From assembly GCF_024758705.1 (NCBI RefSeq), contig NZ_CP096971.1, positions 930,001 through 994,000 on the forward strand: DNA of 64,000 bases, in the 5' to 3' direction. The first letter of the stretch is position 1. Every line of letters begins with the position of its first letter. Below, in pieces: positions 1 to 7,170 of the stretch. The stretch comes from Sphingomonas sp. SUN019. Lineage in GTDB: Bacteria; Pseudomonadota; Alphaproteobacteria; Sphingomonadales; Sphingomonadaceae. Below the pieces are notes generated by a model, which saw only the letters and a list, made by a program, of their open reading frames with translations, did not search any database and was not told the origin of the DNA. The position numbers and the translations under genes were made by a program.

Positions 1-18
1 CGAAAGGCACGATGAGTC

Positions 19-1065
19 ATGGATACTCGCAAGGTTATATTGCTGGTCGGGGCGCTGATTGTGGCGGCGATCACGGCGTTCTTCGCCCGTACGCTGATCA
101 TGGGCAGTTCGACCCCGCAGGCGAACGCCTCGATTGCGGGGGCTCCGGCCCCGGTGATCGACGGCCCGAAGGTATTGGTCGCCACCCGCGCGTTGCCGGT
201 CGGCACGATCGTCGACGCGACCGCGCTGAAGTTTCAGCCCTGGCCGAAGGAGCTCGTCGAGGGCGCCTATTTCCAGGAAGGCCCCGAACTCGACATGAAG
301 AATATCGTCGGCACGGTGGTGCGCCAGGCGGTCACCGCGGGTCAGCCGATCACGCAGGGCGCTTTGGTGAAGCCCGGCGATCGCGGCTTCCTGGCGGCGG
401 CTCTCGGGCCGGGAATGCGCGCCGTCACGGTGCCCGTCTCCGCGCAAAGCTCGGTCGCTGGCTTCGTGTTCCCGGGCGACCGGATCGATTTCCTGCTGAC
501 CCAGACGGTCGCCGGTGGCGGCGACGGACCGCCACTGAAGGCGTCGGAGACGATCATGCGCAATATGCGCGTACTCGCCACCGATCAGCGCACCAGCCAG
601 GACAAGGATGAAACCGGCAACACCGTCGTCCGCACCTTTTCGACGGTGACGGTGGAGGCGACGCCGAAGATCGCCGAACAGATTGCGGTGGCGCAGACGC
701 TGGGCTCGATCTCGCTGTCGCTGCGCTCGATCGCGGACAATCAGGCCGAACTGGAACAGGCGATCGCCAGCGGCGACGTGAAGGTGCCGGAGGGTTCCGA
801 TCCGAAGGCTGAAAAGGCGATGCTGCTGCAGCTCGCCAGCGCACCGCAGACCGGCAATTCGACCTTTGCGGTCGGGGCCGACGTGTCACGTTTTCAGCGC
901 CGTTCGGTGCCAGGGAAGAACGTCGACATGTCCGCGATGCCTGCCGCCGCCGGCGCTGCGCCAGCGGCCTCTTATCCCGGCGCCGTCGTGCGCGCTGCCG
1001 GACCCGTCGTGCGCATCGCGCGCGGCAACAACGTGACCGAAGTGCCGGTCGGGGGGAAGAACTGA
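19..1065 (+). CDS. cpaB: Flp pilus assembly protein CpaB (RcpC)
   Basis: Inner-membrane/periplasmic component of the Tad (tight adherence) pilus secretion machine, thought to work with the outer-membrane secretin. The 348-residue protein has one N-terminal membrane segment (about residues 6-27, beginning VILLVGALIV). A SAF-type domain follows at about 48-110 (KVLVATRALPVGTIVDA), then the RcpC/CpaB domain at about 115-225 (AVTVPVSAQSSVAGFVFPGD). The C-terminal third is Ala/Pro/Gly-rich and variable. It is the first gene of the pilus operon visible here; cpaC starts 2 nt after its stop. The flp pilin and prepilin peptidase genes expected upstream lie outside the window. Confidence 0.93.
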   Translation: MDTRKVILLVGALIVAAITAFFARTLIMGSSTPQANASIAGAPAPVIDGPKVLVATRALPVGTIVDATALKFQPWPKELVEGAYFQEGPELDMKNIVGTVVRQAVTAGQPITQGALVKPGDRGFLAAALGPGMRAVTVPVSAQSSVAGFVFPGDRIDFLLTQTVAGGGDGPPLKASETIMRNMRVLATDQRTSQDKDETGNTVVRTFSTVTVEATPKIAEQIAVAQTLGSISLSLRSIADNQAELEQAIASGDVKVPEGSDPKAEKAMLLQLASAPQTGNSTFAVGADVSRFQRRSVPGKNVDMSAMPAAAGAAPAASYPGAVVRAAGPVVRIARGNNVTEVPVGGKN

Positions 1066-1066
1066 G

Positions 1067-2680
1067 ATGCGCATTCGTATGAAGCCGATCGGCTGGCCGC
1101 TCGCGGTCGCGCTCGTCAGCGCCGGGATGCTCGGCGCGCCGACCGCAGCCCCCGCCGAGGCAGGGGCCACCGGCGGGGCGACTGTTCAGGTCGCGACCAA
1201 CCGCGGCAAGCTGATCACGCTGGCCAAGCCGATGAGCGACATCTTCATCGCCAATCCCGACATCGCCGACGTGCAGGTGCGTTCACCGACGCAGCTCTAC
1301 GTCTTCGGCAAGAAGGGTGGTGAAACGACGATCTCCGCCACGTCGAAATCGGGCGCGGTCGTCTACGCCGCTACCGTTCGGGTCGGGAACAATTACGACT
1401 CGCTGGGCCAGATGCTGGCGCTCGCGATGCCCGACGCTCAGGTGACGGCGACGACGATGAACGGCGTCGTCCTGCTGACCGGCACCGTCGCCAATCCCGA
1501 TGACGCGTCGGAAGCCGAACGGCTGGTGGCGGCGTTCGTGGGCGGTGAAACGAAAGTGATCAGCCGCCTGAAGACCGCGACCCCGCTGCAGGTCAATCTG
1601 CAGGTGCGTTTCGCCGAGGTGAGCCGCAGCTTCGTCAAGAACATCGGCAGCAACCTGACCACGATCGACGGCACCGGCGGATTCAAGTTTGGGGTCGGCA
1701 GCGGCCGCCCGCCCGCCAGCTTCTATACTACCGATCGCAACCTGCCGCTGGGCATCGGGCAAAGCGTGCAGGGCTACACGATCGATCCGACCACTGGTCA
1801 GGTCGTTTTGAGGCCCGGCACCTCGATCACGCCGGGCAGTCAGCGAACCACGATCGGCGGCCTCACCAAGTTTCTCGGACTCGATATCCTGGGCGCGCTC
1901 GATCTGGGCGAGCGGGTTGGCCAAGTGACAAGCCTCGCCAATCCAAACCTTACGGCGTTGTCGGGCGAAACCGGCACGTTCCTGGCCGGCGGCGAGATTC
2001 CCATCCCGATCAGTCAGGGGCTGGGCGCGGTGTCGGTCGAGTACAAGCAATATGGCGTTAGCCTGGCCTATACGCCGACGGTGTTGTCGGATGGCCGCAT
2101 TTCGCTGCGTGTCCGTCCGGAGGTATCGCAGCTCGATTATTCCAATGCGGTTTCGATTGGCGGATCTCAAGTGCCTGGCCTGACGACGCGTCGCACCGAA
2201 ACGACGGTCGAACTGGGTTCGGGTCAGAGCTTCATGATCGCCGGCTTGCTGTCGAACAATCACAACAACTCGATCGACAAAACGCCGGGCGTCAGCGACG
2301 TGCCGATTTTGGGCGCGCTGTTCCGCTCAAACGCCTTTCAGCGCAACGAAACCGAACTGGTGATCGTCATCACCCCATATCTGGTGAAGCCGGTCAACGC
2401 GAACGACATCGTTCTGCCGACCGACGGCTATAAAGCGCCGACCGATCTGGATCGCGTGCTGTTCGGCCAGCTTGGTGGCGGTACGACCGGCGGCAGCCGG
2501 CCGAAGCCGACGATGGAAGCGGGTCCGCCCGCCGCGCCGGCGATCGGCGCGGTCGCCCCTGCCGGTGCGCCGCTTGAGCCGGGATCGCCGTCAAAGCGCC
2601 GCGAGGACGCCGATCACAAGGCGACCAAGCCCTACGACAAGAAGGGCGCGACACCTGCGCCCGGCTTCTCGATCAACTGA
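1067..2680 (+). CDS. cpaC: Tad pilus outer-membrane secretin CpaC (RcpA)
   Basis: Secretin that forms the outer-membrane pore through which the Flp pilus leaves the cell. The 537-residue protein has an N-terminal signal peptide (about 1-30). Next comes the secretin N-terminal domain (about 42-115, KLITLAKPMSDIFIANPD) and a BON-like segment (about 115-165). The type II/III secretin core spans about 270-445, including GQVTSLANPNLTALSGE, VPILGALFRS and ELVIVITPYLVKP. The tail after about residue 450 is Pro/Ala/Lys-rich. Its TGA stop overlaps the first possible ATG of the next gene, which points to translational coupling in the pilus operon. Confidence 0.94.
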   Translation: MRIRMKPIGWPLAVALVSAGMLGAPTAAPAEAGATGGATVQVATNRGKLITLAKPMSDIFIANPDIADVQVRSPTQLYVFGKKGGETTISATSKSGAVVYAATVRVGNNYDSLGQMLALAMPDAQVTATTMNGVVLLTGTVANPDDASEAERLVAAFVGGETKVISRLKTATPLQVNLQVRFAEVSRSFVKNIGSNLTTIDGTGGFKFGVGSGRPPASFYTTDRNLPLGIGQSVQGYTIDPTTGQVVLRPGTSITPGSQRTTIGGLTKFLGLDILGALDLGERVGQVTSLANPNLTALSGETGTFLAGGEIPIPISQGLGAVSVEYKQYGVSLAYTPTVLSDGRISLRVRPEVSQLDYSNAVSIGGSQVPGLTTRRTETTVELGSGQSFMIAGLLSNNHNNSIDKTPGVSDVPILGALFRSNAFQRNETELVIVITPYLVKPVNANDIVLPTDGYKAPTDLDRVLFGQLGGGTTGGSRPKPTMEAGPPAAPAIGAVAPAGAPLEPGSPSKRREDADHKATKPYDKKGATPAPGFSIN

Positions 2681-2703
2681 TGCCGCATCTCGGGGACATC
2701 GTC

Positions 2704-3336
2704 ATGCTCAAGCGCACGCTCCTATTCGCCACCCTGCCCGCCCTGCTGATCGGCGGGTGCGGCGGCACCACGAACCGCGGGCTCGAATCGGTTCATCAGC
2801 CGGTCGTCAGCCGTATCGACTACGCGTTCGACGTGAACGCCGGACCCGGTGGTCTCGCTTCCGGCGAGGCGCAACGGCTGTCCGGCTGGATGCAATCACT
2901 GAAACTCGGTTACGGCGACCGGATCGCGATCGACGATCCCGCATCCGACAGCGATACCCGCGCCGACGTGGCGGCGCAGGCGGCGCGCTTCGGTTTGCTC
3001 GTATCGGATGACGCGCCCGTCACCGGCGCGCCGATCACGCCCGGTACGGTCCGGATCGTCGTCAGCCGCGCCAAGGCCAGCGTGCCGGGGTGCCCGGATT
3101 TCAGCCGGACGCGCGAGCCCGAATTCGAGAGCAACACATCGTCCAACCAGGGTTGTTCGGTCAATTCAAACCTGGCCGCGATGATCGCCAATCCGACCGA
3201 TCTGGTGCGCGGTGCGCCCGGCAGCGACGTCTACGACGCCGCGATCGGCAACCGCGCGATCGACATTTTCCGCAAGGCTGCCCCGACCGGCGGCGGCGGC
3301 ACGGCCGTCAAGGCCGAAAGCGCGGGAGGCAAGTGA
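2704..3336 (+). CDS. cpaD: CpaD-family pilus assembly lipoprotein
   Basis: Predicted lipoprotein partner of the CpaC secretin. From the ATG at 2704 the 210-residue product begins MLKRTLLFATLPALLIGGCG, a signal peptide with a lipobox (IGGC) that would be lipidated at the Cys. This start has an upstream GGGGA at 2692-2696 with good spacing. An in-frame ATG at 2680 overlaps the cpaC stop and would add eight residues in front of the signal, so I prefer 2704. The body matches CpaD size and layout, with a C-terminal NLAAMIANPTDLVRG motif characteristic of CpaD. It lies between cpaC and cpaE. Confidence 0.88.
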   Translation: MLKRTLLFATLPALLIGGCGGTTNRGLESVHQPVVSRIDYAFDVNAGPGGLASGEAQRLSGWMQSLKLGYGDRIAIDDPASDSDTRADVAAQAARFGLLVSDDAPVTGAPITPGTVRIVVSRAKASVPGCPDFSRTREPEFESNTSSNQGCSVNSNLAAMIANPTDLVRGAPGSDVYDAAIGNRAIDIFRKAAPTGGGGTAVKAESAGGK

Positions 3337-3337
3337 T

Positions 3338-4618
3338 ATGAACGCACCCTGGAAACCCGCCGGCGTCGCCACTCGCGATCCCTTCGTCGCCTATGTCTGT
3401 GACGAGGCGACCGCCGAACAACTGCGTCCGGTGGTCACCGAACTCGGCTGGTCCGCAGACAAGGTCCACAAGGGTGGGCTGCGCAACGCGGTCCAGTCGC
3501 TGTCGGTATCGGCGAGCCCGCAGATCCTGTTCGTCGACCTCGCCGAATCCGGTGATCCGCTAAACGACATCAACGCACTGGCCGAGGTGTGCGAACCCGG
3601 TACGATCGTGATCGCCGGCGGGCAGGTCAACGACGTGCGCCTGTACCGCGATCTGGTCGCCAGCGGGATCCACGATTACCTGCTGAAGCCGCTGAGCGCC
3701 GACGCGTTGCGCGATACGTTCACGCACGCTCAGGCGCTGCTGAACGCGCCGAAGCTGGTCGATGCGAGCGCCGACCGCCCGCATTATTCGGTCGCGATCA
3801 TCGGAACGCGCGGCGGTGCCGGCGCGTCGACGATCGCCACCTCGCTCGCCTGGCTGATGAGTGAGAAGGAGCAGCGCACTACCGCCCTGCTAGACCTGGA
3901 CGTTCATTTCGGGACCGGCGCGCTGGCGCTCGATCTGGAACCCGGCCGCGGCCTGACCGATGCGATCGAAAACCCCAGCCGGATCGACGGCCTGTTCATC
4001 GAACGCGCGATGGTGCGGGCGTCGGACAAACTGGCGGTGCTGAGCGCAGAAGCGCCGATCAACTCGCCGATCGTCACCGACGGTGCGGCATTCTACCAAT
4101 TGCAGGAAGAGATGCGGTCGGCGTTCGAATGCACCGTCACCGATCTACCGCGCGCAATGCTGGTCCAGCATCCGCACCTGATCAGCGACGTGCAATGCGC
4201 GGTCGTCGTGACCGAACTGACGCTGGCTGCGGCGCGCGATGCCATCCGCATCCTGTCGTGGCTGAAATCGAACGCGCCCCAGACGCAGGTGATCGTCGCC
4301 GCCAATCGGGTTCATCCCGGCACGCAGCTGGAAATCACCCGCAAGGACTTCGAAAGCTCGATCGAGCGCAAGATCGACTACGTCATCGGCTTCGATCAGA
4401 AGCTGGCGGCGCAGGCGGCCAAGCTCGGCAAGCCGTTCGCGGAAGCCGGAAAGACGTCCAAGACCGTCGCACCGATCGCCGATCTGGCGAAACGGCTGTG
4501 CGCGGTCGGCGATGACGGCGGCGCTCCGACAGGCGGCGCAAAGGGCGGATCGTTGCTTGGCAAGTTCACCGATCTGAAGGGTCTTCTCCCCAAGAAGGGC
4601 GAGAAGAAAGCGAAGTGA
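3338..4618 (+). CDS. cpaE: Pilus assembly ATPase-like protein CpaE (TadZ)
   Basis: MinD/ParA-like protein that places the Tad pilus machine at the cell pole. The ATG at 3338 follows the cpaD stop by one base and gives 426 residues; the reading frame extends farther upstream only because no stop intervenes. The N-terminal part is a receiver-like domain ending in LLKPLSADAL. A deviant Walker A follows (GTRGGAGASTIATSLAW), with a Ser/Ala-type P-loop as is usual for CpaE. Then LLDLDVHFGTGALALDLEPG corresponds to the switch region. Only 53 bp, containing a small hairpin, separates it from tadB. That is where cpaF/tadA would normally lie. Confidence 0.93.
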   Translation: MNAPWKPAGVATRDPFVAYVCDEATAEQLRPVVTELGWSADKVHKGGLRNAVQSLSVSASPQILFVDLAESGDPLNDINALAEVCEPGTIVIAGGQVNDVRLYRDLVASGIHDYLLKPLSADALRDTFTHAQALLNAPKLVDASADRPHYSVAIIGTRGGAGASTIATSLAWLMSEKEQRTTALLDLDVHFGTGALALDLEPGRGLTDAIENPSRIDGLFIERAMVRASDKLAVLSAEAPINSPIVTDGAAFYQLQEEMRSAFECTVTDLPRAMLVQHPHLISDVQCAVVVTELTLAAARDAIRILSWLKSNAPQTQVIVAANRVHPGTQLEITRKDFESSIERKIDYVIGFDQKLAAQAAKLGKPFAEAGKTSKTVAPIADLAKRLCAVGDDGGAPTGGAKGGSLLGKFTDLKGLLPKKGEKKAK

Positions 4619-4671
4619 CCGCGCGTCCCCGTCACGGGGCACGCCGGTGAAACGAAAGGCGTGAGGCCGCA

Positions 4672-5649
4672 ATGCCGATGTTGCCGTTGTTCCTGATATC
4701 GATCGGCGCCGTCGCGGTGCTGACGATGATCGCATTCGCCTTTGCCGGCCCCTCGCCGCAACGCGCCGGCACACGTCGGCTGAACGCGCTGCGCGAACGT
4801 CATTCGACCTTCGCGACGGGTGCGGTCGAGGCGCAGATGCGCCGCATCACCGGCAAGAGCGCGACGAAGGCGGACATCGCAGCGATGCGTTATCTGCCCA
4901 AGCCCGCCGAATTGAAGAAGCGGCTGGCGATGACGGGCAAGACGTGGACCGTCGGGCAGTACGGCACCGCAACGCTCGGCATTACCGCGTTTGTGGGCTT
5001 TGGGTTCGGCCTGATCCTCGGACTGCCGATCCTGCTGGCATTGTTTATCGGATTGATCCTCGGCCTGGGCATTCCGCATCTGGCCGTCAATTTCCTCATC
5101 AAGCGCCGCGTCGGGAAATTCACCGCGAAGTTCCCAGACGCGCTCGAACTGCTGGTCCGCGGGCTTCGTTCGGGCCTGCCGATCACCGAAACCATGTCGG
5201 TCGTCGGAGCGGAAGTGGCGGGTCCGGTCGGAGAGGAATTCCGTTCGGTCAGCGACAAGATGAAAATCGGCCGCTCGATGGACGCGGCGCTCCAGGAAAC
5301 CGCCGACCGGCTCGGCACGCCCGAATTCCAGTTCTTCGTCATCACGCTGGCGATCCAGCGCGAAACCGGCGGCAACCTTGCCGAGACGCTGCAGAACCTA
5401 GCCACCGTGCTGCGGCAGCGCGGGCAGATGAAGCTGAAGATCAAGGCGATGTCGTCCGAATCGAAGGCGTCGGCCTACATCATCGGCGCGCTTCCCTTCA
5501 TCGTTTTCGTGATGATCTGGTTCATCAACGGCGCATACATGCAGACATTCTTCACCGATCAGCGGCTGATGGTGGCGGGCGGCGGGGGCATCATCTGGAT
5601 GGCCATCGGCGCGTTCATCATGGCCAAGATGATCAACTTCGAGATCTGA
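4672..5649 (+). CDS. tadB: Tad pilus inner-membrane platform protein TadB
   Basis: Polytopic inner-membrane platform protein that pairs with TadC and couples the secretion ATPase to pilus assembly. The 325-residue protein has an N-terminal membrane segment (about 3-22), two closely spaced central segments (about 102-140) and a C-terminal hydrophobic pair (about 268-320). The type II secretion F domain lies at about 155-285 (DALELLVRGLRSGLPITETM, IQRETGGNLAETL). ATG 4672 has only a weak upstream purine tract; an ATG at 4678 is also possible. tadC starts 4 nt downstream. Confidence 0.92.
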   Translation: MPMLPLFLISIGAVAVLTMIAFAFAGPSPQRAGTRRLNALRERHSTFATGAVEAQMRRITGKSATKADIAAMRYLPKPAELKKRLAMTGKTWTVGQYGTATLGITAFVGFGFGLILGLPILLALFIGLILGLGIPHLAVNFLIKRRVGKFTAKFPDALELLVRGLRSGLPITETMSVVGAEVAGPVGEEFRSVSDKMKIGRSMDAALQETADRLGTPEFQFFVITLAIQRETGGNLAETLQNLATVLRQRGQMKLKIKAMSSESKASAYIIGALPFIVFVMIWFINGAYMQTFFTDQRLMVAGGGGIIWMAIGAFIMAKMINFEI

Positions 5650-5653
5650 CGCG

Positions 5654-6655
5654 ATGGGCGAGACATCAGGACCGACGCTGCTGGGCGTGGACGTTTTGTG
5701 GGTGGCGACGTTGCTGTCCGCGGTCGCCGCCTTTGCGGTGATGATCGCGGTCTATGCCGCGGTCAGCGTCCGCGATCCGATGGCGAAGCGCGTGAAGGCG
5801 CTGAACGATCGCCGCGAACAGCTGAAGGCAGGCATCACCGCCTCCACCAGCAAGCGCCGCGCGAAACTGGTCCAGAAAAGCGAGAATGCGGATCGCATCC
5901 GCGACCTGCTGTCGGCGCTGCGCGTGTTGCAGGACAGCCAGTTGAAGGATGCGCAGCGCAAGCTGCTGCAGGCCGGCATCCGGTCGAAAGACTGGGCGGT
6001 CGGCGTAATCTTCGGCCGGATGGTGTTGCCGATCGTGATCGGCGGGCTGATGCTGTACATCGTATACGGCACCGATAGCTTCGCCGACTGGTCGCCGTTG
6101 AAGCGGTACGGCCTGGTCGCGATGAGCTTCATCCTGAGCTACAAAGCGCCCGACATCTTCCTGAAAAACAAGATCAAGAAGCGCAGCGATGCGATCCGCA
6201 AGGGGTTGCCCGACGCGCTCGACCTGCTTGTGATCTGCGCCGAGGCAGGCCTGACCGTCGACGCCGCCTTCCACCGCGTGGCGAAGGAACTGGGCAAGGC
6301 CTATCCCGAACTGGGCGACGAATTCGCCTATACCGCGATCGAGCTGGGGTTCCTGACCGATCGCCGCACCGCGTTCGAGAATTTCGCCGCCCGCGTCGAT
6401 CTCGATGCGGTGAAGGGCGTCGTCACGACGATGATCCAGACCGAGAAATACGGCACGCCGCTCGCGTCCGCGCTGCGCGTTCTGTCGGCCGAATTCCGCA
6501 ACGAGCGCATGATGCGCGCCGAGGAAAAGGCCGCGCGCCTGCCGGCGATCATGACCGTGCCGCTGATCCTGTTCATCCTGCCCGTGCTGTTCGTCGTCAT
6601 CCTCGGACCAGCCGCGTGTTCGATCAAGGACGCTTTCATCGACGGCGGCGTGTGA
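5654..6655 (+). CDS. tadC: Tad pilus inner-membrane platform protein TadC
   Basis: Second platform protein of the Tad pilus. The 333 residues include an N-terminal membrane segment (about 12-33), a central pair (about 115-165) and a C-terminal segment (about 300-325). A type II secretion F domain sits at about 180-300 (LPDALDLLVICAEAGLTVDA, TMIQTEKYGTPLASALRVL). It is the last gene of the pilus operon seen here. Downstream is a short GC-rich gap without an obvious T-tract terminator, then an unrelated small membrane protein. TadD/TadG-type genes do not follow. Confidence 0.92.
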   Translation: MGETSGPTLLGVDVLWVATLLSAVAAFAVMIAVYAAVSVRDPMAKRVKALNDRREQLKAGITASTSKRRAKLVQKSENADRIRDLLSALRVLQDSQLKDAQRKLLQAGIRSKDWAVGVIFGRMVLPIVIGGLMLYIVYGTDSFADWSPLKRYGLVAMSFILSYKAPDIFLKNKIKKRSDAIRKGLPDALDLLVICAEAGLTVDAAFHRVAKELGKAYPELGDEFAYTAIELGFLTDRRTAFENFAARVDLDAVKGVVTTMIQTEKYGTPLASALRVLSAEFRNERMMRAEEKAARLPAIMTVPLILFILPVLFVVILGPAACSIKDAFIDGGV

Positions 6656-6755
6656 GGTCGGCGGTCCGGTAGATTCCGGGGCCGCCCTCACTGCGTCTTT
6701 CGGCAGGAACGCCTTGGTCGCATCATCGTTATGCTCCCGTAACAGGAGTGCCACG

Positions 6756-7163
6756 ATGCTTTTCACCACCACCACACAATGGGTCGCGCTCGCGGTCGCG
6801 CTGGTCGCCGGCTGGCTCTTCGGGCTGGCCAGCCATCCCGGTGGGCGCAAGTGGAAGGACCGCTACGCCACCGAACGCGAGGCCCATGCCGCCACGCGCA
6901 AGGATTACGATGGTCAGATCGCGCAGGCCCGCAAGGACCATGACGCGCGCATCGCCGACGCCAACGCACGCCATACCGAGATCGAACGCGAGAACGCCCG
7001 GCTGGTGAAGGCGGCCCCTGTCCCCGCTGCACCGGTCGCTTCCCGCGATCGCACCGTCGAGCGCGACCGGCCGGTCGACGTGGTGCACACCGAGCGTCCC
7101 GTCCGCACCGGCACAGGCCGCGGCTGGTTCGACTGGAAAAGCCGCTCGGGCGTGAACGGCTAG
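6756..7163 (+). CDS. Small membrane-anchored protein of unknown function
   Basis: 135-residue protein that I do not recognise. The ATG at 6756 has a good Shine-Dalgarno, AACAGGAG, at 6741-6748. An upstream in-frame start at 6714 would prepend an unlikely peptide. Residues about 8-27 form one membrane segment (WVALAVALVAGWLFGLA). Residues about 35-85 are charged and probably helical or coiled coil, rich in Arg, Glu, Asp and Ala. The tail is Pro/Val/Arg-rich and ends in a Trp-containing basic patch. It is convergent with ppdK, whose stop lies 7 bp downstream. Confidence 0.7.
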   Translation: MLFTTTTQWVALAVALVAGWLFGLASHPGGRKWKDRYATEREAHAATRKDYDGQIAQARKDHDARIADANARHTEIERENARLVKAAPVPAAPVASRDRTVERDRPVDVVHTERPVRTGTGRGWFDWKSRSGVNG

Positions 7164-7170
7164 GCGCCTC

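Noticed and set aside
6656..6700. Terminator after tadC
   Set aside because: A GGCGGTCC/GGGGCCGCC partial pairing is imperfect and has no T-tract, so support is too weak to list.
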